Origin: Pseudonocardiales bacterium
Lineage (GTDB): Bacteria; Actinomycetota; Actinomycetes; Mycobacteriales; Pseudonocardiaceae
Direction: 5' to 3'
DNA length: 64,000 nucleotides
NCBI GenBank assembly: GCA_019247305.1
Contig: JAFAPC010000113.1
Coordinates: 26,421-90,420 of the forward strand
The notes beneath the pieces were generated by a model. That model had not been told where the DNA came from. It did no database searches and saw only the letters and a program-made list of their open reading frames with translations. Of this stretch, positions 49,693-58,888 are shown piece by piece. The translations under genes were made by a program, and so were the position numbers. Position 1 is the stretch's first letter, and each line of letters opens with the position of its first letter.

Positions 49693-52424
49693 ATCCCTTG
49701 ATCCGTGTCACCGCCTACGAACCAGACCCGGCCGCAGGCCCGTGGATCGAGGAGTACCAGGTGATCAAATTCGCCGAGCAGTGGCGTGCGGAACTTACGG
49801 CCCTGTGCGAGCTCGGATGGAAGGGCCGGGACACGCCGGTCGCCGTGCCGATCCGCCAGTTGAACTCCCTGCTGCAGGCGGCTGCTCCCGGCGTGGTCGC
49901 GACCGCACGCGGCGCGGGTTCAGACGCGAGCGTGCCGTGGCTCTACGCCCGGGAAGAAGTGCCGACCGACGTGATCGCGGCGCTGGTCAACACGTGGGTA
50001 ATGGGGCTGCGCCGCGAGCCCAAACACGAGGACGCGGTACGGCGGGTCCTCGATTCGTTGAACGCGAGTGCCCCCACGTGGGCCCCAGAGGGGGTTAACC
50101 TGTCAGCCGCCGTCGTCTCATCGGGCGGGACGGCGGAACCCGACAGACGGCTCTATCAGCTGCTGCCGGAACTGCTGGCCGCCCGCATTGCCGTGCGCCC
50201 GTTCCGGTCCGAGGGTGTCGACCTGTGGTTCCGGGTGGTCGGCAGCAACCAGGGAACCGAGCTGGTGTCCTGGCCGCCGCGCACGTACGTCCGGTCCGGC
50301 CGCACGTGGTTCTATTCGGGCACCGTCACGATCACGGTGCAAACCGTCCCGTTCGCGGAACGGTTCCGGGTGCATGCCTCGACCGGAATCCGGCGGTGGA
50401 TGTCAGGCGAGTTGGTCAGGCTGGCGGGAAGCCGGGGGGCCACCGTTCTCCTCGACGCGGAGCTGCCGTGGCTGCGCGGTCCGGGGCACACTCCCCGATT
50501 GGTCAGCAATATGATCAAATATGACTCACAACTCAAACGAATCACTTGGCAGAGGCGCAGCCTCGTAGAGATCCTGCCAGACCTCGACATCATGCGCGGC
50601 TACCCAACCCCGGAGGAGTTGCTGGTCGACCCAGACCAATGGCTGCGCGGCAGGAATGGGATATCGGCGGGAATCGTCTACAGCACGGCGCTCGGCAAGC
50701 ATAAGGTCGGCGATGGACTCATGCCCGCCGAACGGGCCCGGCTCGACAAGTGGGTCGAAGATGCGCTCCGACCCTGGTTCCGCCGGGTGCCCGATCTCAC
50801 CCGCACCACTCTGAAATCCAAGCCCGTCCTGCGAGCGAAGACCGACACCAAAGACGATGCCAAACGCAGGCTCGCGGAACAGCAGGCAGCTCGTGAGCGA
50901 CGTGCCGCCTTGGCCACGGCACTCGACGGAGAACCACTGGAGATCGACGTCGTCTGGCAGTATCCCGAGACCAGGGACCAACTTATCACCAGCCTGTGCG
51001 AGCTGCTGGAGCTGCCACGGGTGTCGAGCAACAACCAAGTTCACTGTCTGTGGGAGTCGGGACCATTGCGGATCCGGGTGCATGCCACGGAGCTGGGGGC
51101 GCTGGGTTCGGCGCTGGACGTGGGTAAGCAATCCGGAAAATCTCGTGCCCAAGTACTGACGGAGGCGATCAGACGTCGGCGAGCGGCTGTGCGGGCCCAT
51201 TTCAGGTCGGCGGCCGATCAGGCCGAGACAGTGAGACTGGCGGTTGTGGAACTGGACGGTCCCGACGGGTTCACCGTCACCGGCTCGGATCCGAAGTTCG
51301 CCATTCGCCTCGGCTGCGCGGACGCAGGCAGGCTCAGCCAGTTCATCCAGGTGCCCGGCACGTTGACGGCTGATCTCGCGCTCCGGGCCAAGTCGACGTG
51401 GCTGGATGGGTTACGCCAGCTCGGCGCGGTCACCACCCCGCCACACCAGGTCGGTAACGACTTGACCGTCGACCCACAGTACGTCGCGCTCTGGATGGTC
51501 AGGCGCCGAGCGGACGGACCGACCCGCCGAGCCCACCACCAAATGGTCGCCCTGCGTATTCGCCGTGTTGATGGTGTCCAACGGGTGCAGGGGTGGGACG
51601 AGGAGAACAAGGAATGGCTCGGCTATCGGCGGTTCTTGCTTCGGATGGCCCAGAACGCGGAGATTCCAGTCACCGACCCGGTCGAAGGCACAATGTCGGT
51701 TCTCCGCCGTTGGCCTACGTTACAGGAGCAACGGCAGGAGGCCGAGCAGCGGATCAGGTCCGTGCTCTTCCAGGTGCGTGATCGGCCGACGCTGTTGTTG
51801 GTGAGCGCGGGGAACATACGCAACTCCTGGCCGTGGCTGCGCAACGGGGCGATGATCCGGGACATGATCGGGTTCGGTGCAAATCCTGCCTACCGGCTCG
51901 CCGTGCTGGGTCCGGACCTGCGCTTGGTTCAGGTCCGGGACCGTAACGACCGCGAAGAAGAGGTACCACAGTGGTACGCGCCTAAGGGTGAAGACGGCAC
52001 CCCCGGATTCGCGAGCGGCGTCTGGCAGCCTATCGATGCCCTAGTGGACAACCGCGTGTTCGCGAGTACGGCGGACGTGCCCGCTTCAGCTGGGAAAGTA
52101 AACCGTGGCTTGTTGAAGCTGGTTCCCAGCACCGATTGGCCCCATGCGCCGAGTATATCTGCGCGAAATCCCCAGTACTTGGAGATCACGGTGGTCGGCT
52201 GCCTCTCCGAGGCAGCCCTGGCCGGCTCGGGACGCGACGACGTACCGCCGGACAAACCCGCTGCTTGGGCGGCACTCACCCACCAGCTTCGCTTCGTTGA
52301 CGACTACGTGCCCCTGTCCCGACCGCTGCCGCTTCACCTGGCGAAACTTGTCGAGGAATACGTGTTGCCCACCGAAGCAGTCTCGACAGCGGCCGAGGGT
52401 CCGAGAAATCACGAGGAGTACTGA
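49689..52424 (+). CDS. pPIWI-RE family protein (Argonaute-related)
   Basis: A 911-residue protein, last in the operon (ATG 49689 overlaps the helicase stop; AAGGAG precedes). The N-terminal part (YEPDPAAGPWIEEYQVIKFA; VAVPIRQLNSLLQAAAPGVV) matches the DUF3962-like N-terminal region I associate with pPIWI-RE proteins. The C-terminal third reads as a PIWI/RNase H-like domain: RPTLLLVSAGNIRNSWPWLR, YRLAVLGPDLRLVQVRDRND, NPQYLEITVVGCLSEA and HQLRFVDDYVPLSRPLPLHL, where conserved Arg and Glu replace the Argonaute catalytic set. The family was defined computationally (Burroughs, Iyer and Aravind) with an RNA-guided or transcript-sensing defence role proposed. I am confident of the island type, less of each domain border. 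Confidence 0.75.
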   Translation: MNPLIRVTAYEPDPAAGPWIEEYQVIKFAEQWRAELTALCELGWKGRDTPVAVPIRQLNSLLQAAAPGVVATARGAGSDASVPWLYAREEVPTDVIAALVNTWVMGLRREPKHEDAVRRVLDSLNASAPTWAPEGVNLSAAVVSSGGTAEPDRRLYQLLPELLAARIAVRPFRSEGVDLWFRVVGSNQGTELVSWPPRTYVRSGRTWFYSGTVTITVQTVPFAERFRVHASTGIRRWMSGELVRLAGSRGATVLLDAELPWLRGPGHTPRLVSNMIKYDSQLKRITWQRRSLVEILPDLDIMRGYPTPEELLVDPDQWLRGRNGISAGIVYSTALGKHKVGDGLMPAERARLDKWVEDALRPWFRRVPDLTRTTLKSKPVLRAKTDTKDDAKRRLAEQQAARERRAALATALDGEPLEIDVVWQYPETRDQLITSLCELLELPRVSSNNQVHCLWESGPLRIRVHATELGALGSALDVGKQSGKSRAQVLTEAIRRRRAAVRAHFRSAADQAETVRLAVVELDGPDGFTVTGSDPKFAIRLGCADAGRLSQFIQVPGTLTADLALRAKSTWLDGLRQLGAVTTPPHQVGNDLTVDPQYVALWMVRRRADGPTRRAHHQMVALRIRRVDGVQRVQGWDEENKEWLGYRRFLLRMAQNAEIPVTDPVEGTMSVLRRWPTLQEQRQEAEQRIRSVLFQVRDRPTLLLVSAGNIRNSWPWLRNGAMIRDMIGFGANPAYRLAVLGPDLRLVQVRDRNDREEEVPQWYAPKGEDGTPGFASGVWQPIDALVDNRVFASTADVPASAGKVNRGLLKLVPSTDWPHAPSISARNPQYLEITVVGCLSEAALAGSGRDDVPPDKPAAWAALTHQLRFVDDYVPLSRPLPLHLAKLVEEYVLPTEAVSTAAEGPRNHEEY

Positions 52425-52816
52425 TCCCTAGGGACCGAAGATCACTAGGCATCCCATCCCCACCGATGCGTTTGCCAGCATGGCCGTCGTGATCACCAGC
52501 GGTGCATCGGGCATGGGCCAGGCGACTGGAAACCCACGGACTCAAGCTCACCACCACCCCGCACTGGCAGCCCGGAAGTTCCGGTCCGCGCAGCTGAACG
52601 ACTGCGACGTCTGGTACTGGTTGGGTCTGACTGTTGGCCGGCCCGTCGCCGCGTCTGTTGATCAGTACGTCTCGGAAGCCCGAGGCACGAATGGGAAACC
52701 ACACGGCAGGGGCTGAGGTAGATCCGCATCGCGATGCCAACGCCGAGGTGTGGTGTCTGATGATTCCCGTAGTCATCTAAGCTGCTCGGCACCGACCGAG
52801 GATGGTGAGGTGCCCG
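52425..52816. other. Intergenic region with small repeats of a downstream regulator gene
   Basis: 392 bases without a convincing gene. AGATCACTAGGC at 52440-52451 equals one half of the palindrome at 57469-57508. A stretch near 52528-52556 (CCACGGACTCAAG, then CACCACCAC) matches the last codons of the XRE gene that ends at 57473. A short frame from 52480 opens VITSGASGMGQATG, recalling a dehydrogenase loop, but soon loses resemblance to any protein. It appears to be debris from rearrangement. Confidence 0.45.
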
Positions 52817-53629
52817 ATGGCCAAGAACCCCAGCTGGGTGCCGTACGGCATCGACGCGACCGTGCCCAATGCGGCTCGAATGTACGACTACTGGCTGGAT
52901 GGCGCCCACAACTTCGCGGCCGATCGGAAGCTGGCGAACAAGGTCCAACAGATCGTTCCAGCGACCCGGGACGCCGTTCGGATCAATCGGTCCTTCCTGC
53001 GTAGAGTCGTTCTCTTCATGGTCCACTCCGGAATCCGCCAGTTCTTGGACATCGGCTCTGGTATCCCGACCGTCGGCAATGTGCACGAGATCGCCCAGCG
53101 AGCCGACCCCGAGTGCCGGATCGTGTACGTCGACAAGGAACCGGTCGCGGTCGCGCACAGTGAACTGCTGCTCCAGGACAACGACCGGGCCGCGGTAGTC
53201 CAGGCAAACGTGCGCGATGTCGAGGGCGTTCTCGACCATCCGCAGACCAGGCGCTTGGTGAATTTCGATCAGCCGATCGGCCTGCTGATGCTGTGGGTGC
53301 TGCACTTCGTTCCGGATTCCTGGGACCCGGTCGGCGTCGTGGCTCGATACCGGGACAGGTTCGCGCCCGGCAGCTACCTGGCGGTCTCCCACGTCACGGC
53401 CGACGGCAACCCCACGGGGCACGCCGAGGTCAATGAGCTTTACGCGAAGACCCCCGACCCGCTGTACTTCCGCAGCCACCAGGAGGTGCTGCGTTTGTTC
53501 ACCGGGTTCAAGCTGGTCGAACCGGGACTGGTTGGCAGCGCTTTCTGGCGGCCCTCCGGATCGGGCGACATTTCCGGCAACGCCGAGATAAACACGGGCT
53601 CCTACGGTGGAGTCGGCCGCAAACTGTGA
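52817..53629 (+). CDS. S-adenosyl methyltransferase, Methyltransf_19 (DUF574) type
   Basis: A 270-residue protein of an actinobacterial methyltransferase-fold family. It begins VPYGIDATVPNAARMYDYWL with DGAHNFAADR, the family hallmark, followed by the SAM-binding FLDIGSGIPTVGNVHEIAQR, IVYVDKEPVAVAHSELL and RLVNFDQPIGLLMLWVLHFV. These proteins are very numerous in Streptomyces-like genomes, often next to XRE or DUF397 genes, and have no proven substrate. ATG 52817 is chosen since the family starts near this point; ATG 52802 would add five residues. Confidence 0.92.
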   Translation: MAKNPSWVPYGIDATVPNAARMYDYWLDGAHNFAADRKLANKVQQIVPATRDAVRINRSFLRRVVLFMVHSGIRQFLDIGSGIPTVGNVHEIAQRADPECRIVYVDKEPVAVAHSELLLQDNDRAAVVQANVRDVEGVLDHPQTRRLVNFDQPIGLLMLWVLHFVPDSWDPVGVVARYRDRFAPGSYLAVSHVTADGNPTGHAEVNELYAKTPDPLYFRSHQEVLRLFTGFKLVEPGLVGSAFWRPSGSGDISGNAEINTGSYGGVGRKL

Positions 53630-53654
53630 CGAACGGACCAGGCTGAGCGAGATC

Positions 53655-55778
53655 ATGAGTGCCGCTTCCCCTCTCGAGCCTGACCTGACCACGGCCGGGC
53701 TGGCTCAGGCGTGGGCGCAAGCGACGGGCCAGACCACCTATCTGGCGATGTCCGGAGATGAGACCGAGCAGCTCCTCGAGCAGCTGATCACCCGGCTGGT
53801 CGCGGCGGTGGCTGCGACACCTGTCGATGAGCAGGCCGCCATGGAGGTGGCCGCTGAGCTGGTCACCCACGATCTCACCGGGTCGCGCAGCATCGGACGC
53901 AGCATCGAGGTTCTCGCCCACGGCCTGCCGCGACTACCGCAGCTACGAGACGTCGAGCGGGCCGAAGCCGCCGTGCTGCGAGTGCTCGCGGCGTTGTCCG
54001 ATGGGTACGCCGAGGCACTGCGGCGACGCACCCTCGACGAGCAGGAGCAGGTCGCGCAGGCTCTGGTGCAAGCCAGGTTGGACGCTGAGGCCCGATTCCG
54101 AGATGGCTTCCTGTCCTCAACGGTCGGTATCGCCATCAGCACCCTCGACGGCATCGTGGTCGACGCCAACCACGCGTTCGCCCAGATCGTCGGCCTGCCT
54201 TCGGCAGATCTCATCGGTGTCGCGCTGCCGGAACTGTTGCAAGCCGAGGACGACACGGCACTGGCGGAGGCGTACCGCAAGATCACCGAGGGTGAGCTGC
54301 CGCGCTTTTGGTACCGGCGAGCGCTCATGGACGCCAGCGGCGAAGTCGCCTGGACTCACCTGGGCGGTTCGCTGCTGCACGACGCCTATGGGGTGCCAAC
54401 CCACCTCCTCACCATCGTGGAGAACATCACCGAGCTGCAGTTGCTACGGCAGGAGTTGTCCAGGCAGGCGCTCTACGACGTCCTCACGGGGTTGCCCAAC
54501 GAACACCATGTGACCTCCCGCCTCCAGGAGGTGCTCGAAAGGGCCGGGCCGTCCACCCAGGTCACGCTGTGCCGGCTGAACCTGGATAACTTCTCGGTGA
54601 TCAACGATGGGATCGGCCGGACGGCCGGCGATGCGCTCCTGCGCGCGGTCGCCGAGCGGCTGAGCGAGGTGGTTCAGGGGCAGCCGGCAATGGTGGCGCG
54701 GATGGGCGGCGACGACTTCGCGATCCTGATCGAGGATGGCCCGGACAGTCCAGAACCCGGCGTGCTCGCCCCGAGCATCATCGAGGCGCTCAGCGAGCCC
54801 GTGTATCACGAGGGCTGCGGTCTGGCCCTCTCGGCCGGTGTCGGCGTTGTTCGCCGGCTCGCCAGCGGGATGTCTCCGGCCGAGCTGCTCCGCTGCGCGG
54901 ACACCACCCTGCACCGGGCCAAGCGCACCGGCGGCGGGCAGTGGAGTCTCCACGATCCGCAGGCGGACGCCCGGGATTGGGCGATCTACCGGCTGGCAGC
55001 CGAGATGCCGGGCGCCTTCGAGATCGGCGAGATCACGCTGCGCTATCAACCGGTATGCGAGCTGGAGGGCGGGCGGATCGTCGCGATCCAGGCAGTGCTG
55101 CACTGGGGACGGACCGACGACACCGTGGTGGCGCACCCCACCTGCCTCGCGCTGGCCGAGCAGAGCGGGCTGCTGGGTCACCTGGGGCGCTGGATGGTCC
55201 AGGAATCCTGCCGCACGGCGATCGCGCTAGGGCAGGACATGGCCTACGGGGCACCGCTGCTCCGCGTCGACCTCACCACGCCGCTCAGCCAGGATCCCGA
55301 TCTCGTCGGGATGGTGCGCGACGCGCTGTCCGCCACCGGATTGCCGGCCGAGCGACTCCGGCTCGGGGTGCCGCTGCTGTCCCTGATCCGCGGTCGCGGT
55401 GACGTGCTGGACAGCATAGGTGTGCTGGCTGAGCTGGGCATCGAGATGGTGATGCTCGCTAACGCGGCCGGTCCCGAATACCTGGCCTATCTTGAGGACC
55501 TTCCGCTGCGCGCCGTGGAGATCTCTCCTGACGTCGTCGCCCGGATCGCTGCCCGGCCCGGAGCAGACTCGGTCGTCGCCCAAGCCCTTCGCCACACCAT
55601 CCCGCTGCTGCACAGCACTGGCGCCACCGTCATCGTTCCCGGGGTCGACACCCCCGAGCAGGCGCAGTGGTGGCGCAGCGCCGGAGCGAACAGCGCCCGA
55701 GGCGCGTACTTCAGTCCGCCGGTGCCAGCCTCCGAGCTACCGAAGTTGCTCACCACCGGCTTCCTCGACCCCAACTGA
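53655..55778 (+). CDS. PAS-GGDEF-EAL protein with degenerate active sites
   Basis: A 707-residue cyclic-di-GMP-type signalling protein. Residues ~150-260 are a PAS domain (RDGFLSSTVGIAISTLDGIV; VDANHAFAQIVGLPSADLIG), residues ~275-430 a GGDEF domain with DVLTGLPNEHHVTSRLQEVL and active loop RMGGDDFAIL (residues ~351-355, Asp for Glu), and the last ~240 residues an EAL domain. In the EAL part the signature reads AIQAVLHW instead of E-A-L-x-R, and the later acidic metal-binding motifs are missing (VMLANAAG where DDFGTG is usual), so phosphodiesterase activity is unlikely. No I-site RxxD is visible. ATG 53655 was preferred; the frame is open from 53607. Confidence 0.88.
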   Translation: MSAASPLEPDLTTAGLAQAWAQATGQTTYLAMSGDETEQLLEQLITRLVAAVAATPVDEQAAMEVAAELVTHDLTGSRSIGRSIEVLAHGLPRLPQLRDVERAEAAVLRVLAALSDGYAEALRRRTLDEQEQVAQALVQARLDAEARFRDGFLSSTVGIAISTLDGIVVDANHAFAQIVGLPSADLIGVALPELLQAEDDTALAEAYRKITEGELPRFWYRRALMDASGEVAWTHLGGSLLHDAYGVPTHLLTIVENITELQLLRQELSRQALYDVLTGLPNEHHVTSRLQEVLERAGPSTQVTLCRLNLDNFSVINDGIGRTAGDALLRAVAERLSEVVQGQPAMVARMGGDDFAILIEDGPDSPEPGVLAPSIIEALSEPVYHEGCGLALSAGVGVVRRLASGMSPAELLRCADTTLHRAKRTGGGQWSLHDPQADARDWAIYRLAAEMPGAFEIGEITLRYQPVCELEGGRIVAIQAVLHWGRTDDTVVAHPTCLALAEQSGLLGHLGRWMVQESCRTAIALGQDMAYGAPLLRVDLTTPLSQDPDLVGMVRDALSATGLPAERLRLGVPLLSLIRGRGDVLDSIGVLAELGIEMVMLANAAGPEYLAYLEDLPLRAVEISPDVVARIAARPGADSVVAQALRHTIPLLHSTGATVIVPGVDTPEQAQWWRSAGANSARGAYFSPPVPASELPKLLTTGFLDPN

Positions 55779-55955
55779 TCCGAGCACAACCGCAGCTCCC
55801 CTAGCTGGCAGGTGGCTGACAACGTCACAGCGTCAGCCCGGCACCAGATGCGGGACACACTGTGACAGGCGGGAGTCCAGCGACGGGAGGCAGTGGCCCA
55901 CCTCGGATGGTCACGTGGGCCACTCCTGTTGGCCACCCCGTTAGGATCATGGACC

Positions 55956-57473
55956 ATGACAGTCGATAAGGGGGAGCTAGCGGCTGATCGGATCCGACTG
56001 AGGATCCTGCGACGCAACCTCGGGGAGCACCTGGCCATTTACCGCAGGGCCGCCGGGGTCTCCCAACCCGAACTGAGTCGGGCGATGCGCCGCACTCGGA
56101 CCACGGTGTCCAAAGTCGAACACGGCACCCGGGGCATGCCCGAAGCGTCCTGGCGGATCGCTGACGAGGTCTGCGGTGCTGACGGGGCGCTGATCGCCGA
56201 GTACCAGGCGTTGGCGGAGGCTGAGCAGGACTATCGTAGACGCTGGCGGGCCCACCAACGCCACGCACGTCAGGCGGCGGCGCAGCCTGCCGCGGATGTC
56301 CTGCGCGCGGCACCCGTACCGTCACTGATGGCGCGGGAACGCGGCCAGGCGGGTGAGCGCGAGGGGCACTCGGAGATCAGCGGTGTGGAGACTGAGCTGG
56401 CGGAGGAACTCATGCGAGAGCTAGTCGAGACCTTGGCACGATCGTTGGGCCGTCGCAGGGCACTGCAGGTCGCCAGGTGGTCGCTGGGGATCGTAGGCCT
56501 GGCCGGCCTGGACGCTGACGAGTGCACCCGGATGGCCCTAGCGGTGCGCTCTCCCCGCCGGGTAGACGCCCGGGTGGTGAAAAACCTGGCGACCACACTG
56601 GCTTATTGCAAACGTCAGGAAGACACCCTCGGACCGGCTGAGGTGCTGGATACCGTGATGGCGCAGCGGGAGATCGTGCGCCATCTCCTCGACGGCGACT
56701 GCCCAGAGAACGTGCGCCGACCACTGAGCACCGTGGATAGCGACATGGCCACCACCATCGGTGGCTACCTCGTCGATATGAGCCAGCACGACATGGCTCG
56801 GCGCTACCTTGAGCACGGTCGCCGGGCTGCTCATAAGGCCCGCAACCCAGCGTGCGCCGCCTACGCAGCAAGCAGAACCAACTTTGCGGCATTCGTGCGG
56901 GGTGACACACCCACCGCCCTGGACACCGCCGCCGCCGCACGCAGCCTGGCTGCGCGCACCGATGCCCCCCGACTCAAGGCCCTCGCCGAACTGTCCGCCG
57001 CCTGTGCCTACGCGCTCGACGGCCAGTACGGGCCGTGTATGGCCGCGTGGGAGCGAGCGGGTGAGTTCTTAGCCGGCGCGAGCGGGACTGGCGCGGAGTC
57101 CTTGGCGTACTGGTTCCACGACGGCTCGCTCAACAACAGTCTCAGCAAGTGCCTCTCCTTGCTGGGCAGACCGCAGGACGCCGTCGAGGCCGCCACCACA
57201 GGGCTGGCCCGCTACGATCGCACTCTCTATGTGCGCAACTACGCGCTGTGTGAAGTGAGATTGGGTACCGCGCTCGTCCTCGCCGAAGACATCACTGAGG
57301 CCGCGCGAGTCCTGGGTGACGCAGCCAGCCTCGCCAGCCTCTCCCCCCGGCTCACCACAGAACTGCACGCCGCCCGGGCATTGATGCACCCCTGGGCGGG
57401 CACTCCGGCCGTCGCCACCCTCGACGCCCAACTCGAAGCCCACGGACTCAAGCCCACCACCACACCGTCCTAG
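55956..57473 (+). CDS. XRE-family regulator with TPR-like C-terminal region
   Basis: A 505-residue regulator. Residues ~20-75 are a helix-turn-helix (LAIYRRAAGVSQPELSRAMR; TRTTVSKVEHGTRGMPEASW). The rest is a TPR-like solenoid: VDSDMATTIGGYLVDMSQHD, ARRYLEHGRRAAHKARNPAC, ALDTAAAARSLAARTDAPRL. This architecture is common in actinomycetes, frequently near natural-product genes. ATG 55956 is used; the open frame upstream to 55893 is not protein-like. The stop lies inside the perfect palindrome at 57469-57508. Fragments related to this gene are found at 59802-59933 and near 52528-52556. Confidence 0.85.
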   Translation: MTVDKGELAADRIRLRILRRNLGEHLAIYRRAAGVSQPELSRAMRRTRTTVSKVEHGTRGMPEASWRIADEVCGADGALIAEYQALAEAEQDYRRRWRAHQRHARQAAAQPAADVLRAAPVPSLMARERGQAGEREGHSEISGVETELAEELMRELVETLARSLGRRRALQVARWSLGIVGLAGLDADECTRMALAVRSPRRVDARVVKNLATTLAYCKRQEDTLGPAEVLDTVMAQREIVRHLLDGDCPENVRRPLSTVDSDMATTIGGYLVDMSQHDMARRYLEHGRRAAHKARNPACAAYAASRTNFAAFVRGDTPTALDTAAAARSLAARTDAPRLKALAELSAACAYALDGQYGPCMAAWERAGEFLAGASGTGAESLAYWFHDGSLNNSLSKCLSLLGRPQDAVEAATTGLARYDRTLYVRNYALCEVRLGTALVLAEDITEAARVLGDAASLASLSPRLTTELHAARALMHPWAGTPAVATLDAQLEAHGLKPTTTPS

Positions 57474-57508
57474 TGATCTTTAGTCGCTAGCGACTAAAGA
57501 TCACTAGG
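57469..57508. terminator. 40-bp perfect palindrome overlapping the XRE stop codon
   Basis: CCTAGTGATCTTTAGTCGCT is followed directly by its complement through 57508, with the centre at GCTAGC and no loop. It contains the TAG stop of the XRE gene at 57471-57473. A transcription terminator is likely; the same half-site AGATCACTAGG occurs at 52440. Confidence 0.6.
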
Positions 57509-57529
57509 CGCCTACAGGTCGAGGGCGGC

Positions 57530-57921
57530 TTGTACGGCACCGGTGAGGCGGGCCCACGCCTGTATGATGCCTACCGGCAGACCATGGAGGCCGCCCCGGC
57601 GTCCGGCGAGCGCCGTGTCTTCCAGATTGATTTGATCCGGCGCAGCCGGGGATTGCGGTGCGGGCGTCGCTGGGGTTTGTGGACGAAGGCGCGGACATGC
57701 TGCTTCTGGAACCGGCACTGTTCTGTGCGGACGTGCTGATCGCCCTCAAGCAGGCGTGCCGAGTGTCGATCGTCCCGTTCTCGGTGTCCGGCGAGTACCT
57801 GAGGCTGGGGTCAAGAGGCGATTTTCGACTGCTCGTCGAGCTGTTCACCATGCTCAAACGGTCCGGGGCGGATCAGATCATTACCTATGCTGCCGCCGAC
57901 GTCGCCCGGAGCCTTGGCTAG
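57530..57921 (+). pseudogene. hemB (porphobilinogen synthase) C-terminal relic with frameshift
   Basis: About 130 codons of a delta-aminolevulinate dehydratase-like protein. The first frame reads LYDAYRQTMEAAPASGERRV with FQID; after a shift the next frame reads DEGADMLLLEPALFCADVLI, VPFSVSGEYLRL and LTMLKRSGAD-like FTMLKRSGADQIITYAAADV. These match the HemB order GDRRxYQMDP, EGADMVMVKPALPYLD, YQVSGEYAM and IKRAGADxILTYFA. The shift coincides with a five-base tandem repeat, TTGATTTGAT at 57628-57637. The N-terminal two thirds are missing. The catalytic lysines are lost or replaced (EPALF where KPALP is usual). The stop overlaps the end of the convergent hemC. Confidence 0.8.
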
Positions 57922-58838
57922 ACAGTTACCCTGATCTGTCGCAGGATCGCCTCCGCGCCCTGCTCCAGCATCGTGCGGGCCAGCGCTGCCCCTAGCAATT
58001 GAGGGTCAGCACCGGTCGTGGAGGAAACCACGCGCTGGGTCCCATCCAGCGACGTCACCTGTGCCGTTAGCGTCAGCCCGGCTCCAGAGGGCACCGCGTA
58101 CGCGCCTACCGGCACCGAACAGCCGCCGTGCAACTCGGCCAGCAGCGCTCTCTCGGCGCGCACGGCGGCATCCGTGGCGGGGTCGCCGTAGGAGTTCAGC
58201 ATCTCCCGCAGCTCAGTGTCAGTGGCACGCAGCTGAATGCCGATGGCTCCCTGCCCGGGAGACGGAGGGAAATCATCAAGCGAGAGCAGCTCCGTGATGC
58301 TGTCTTCCAGCCCCAGGCGCCGCAGGCCAGCCGCTGCCAAGACGACCGTGTCCATTCCAGTCTTCACTTTCGCGAGCCGCCCCGGCACGTTCCCCCGAAT
58401 AGGGACAACCGTGAGATCCGGGCGCAGCGCCTTCAGCTGGGCAATCCGCCTTGGCGACCCGGTGCCCACCCGAGCACCACGCCGGAGCCCGGCCAGTGTC
58501 GAACCGCACACAGCGTCATGGATGTCTGCCCGCGGTGGCGTCACCGCAAGTACCAAGCCCTCAGGCATCGCGGTCGGCAGGTCCTTCAGGCTGTGCACCG
58601 CGATGTCGATCCGGCCTTCCAGCAACTCCTGCCCCAGCTGGTTGGTGAACGCGCCACTCCCGTTCCCACTCGCGCTACTGACCTCGCGCAGCGAGCTCTT
58701 GCGGTCCCGGTCCCCGTCGGTCATCACGACCCGGTTCTTGAACTTCACCACCGGACACTCGCCCAACCGGGCCAGGAACTCAGCCACCATCGCCTGCGCG
58801 AGACGGCTGCCACGGGCGCCCACGATCACGGTTTCCAC
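57918..58838 (-). CDS. hemC: Porphobilinogen deaminase (hydroxymethylbilane synthase)
   Basis: A 306-residue enzyme that joins four porphobilinogen units into hydroxymethylbilane in the cytoplasm. It has GARGSRLAQAMVAEFLARLG, DIAVHSLKDLPTAMPEGL (with the catalytic Asp), GTGSPRRIAQLKALRPDLTV, PIRGNVPGRLAKV and the cofactor-binding LLAELHGGCSVPVGAYA with Cys240 for the dipyrromethane. The GTG at 58838 is the only reasonable start. No other haem genes apart from the broken hemB lie nearby, so this is either a second copy or an isolated housekeeping gene. Confidence 0.94.
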   Translation of the reverse strand: METVIVGARGSRLAQAMVAEFLARLGECPVVKFKNRVVMTDGDRDRKSSLREVSSASGNGSGAFTNQLGQELLEGRIDIAVHSLKDLPTAMPEGLVLAVTPPRADIHDAVCGSTLAGLRRGARVGTGSPRRIAQLKALRPDLTVVPIRGNVPGRLAKVKTGMDTVVLAAAGLRRLGLEDSITELLSLDDFPPSPGQGAIGIQLRATDTELREMLNSYGDPATDAAVRAERALLAELHGGCSVPVGAYAVPSGAGLTLTAQVTSLDGTQRVVSSTTGADPQLLGAALARTMLEQGAEAILRQIRVTV

Positions 58839-58888
58839 GCCCGAAGGCTACAGGGTGAGCCGTGGTCATGACTGAGTTGGCCGGAATG

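Noticed and set aside
52480..52716. Frame with a dehydrogenase-like VITSGASGMGQATG loop
   Set aside because: Only about 15 residues resemble the family; the next part matches the tail of the XRE gene instead.
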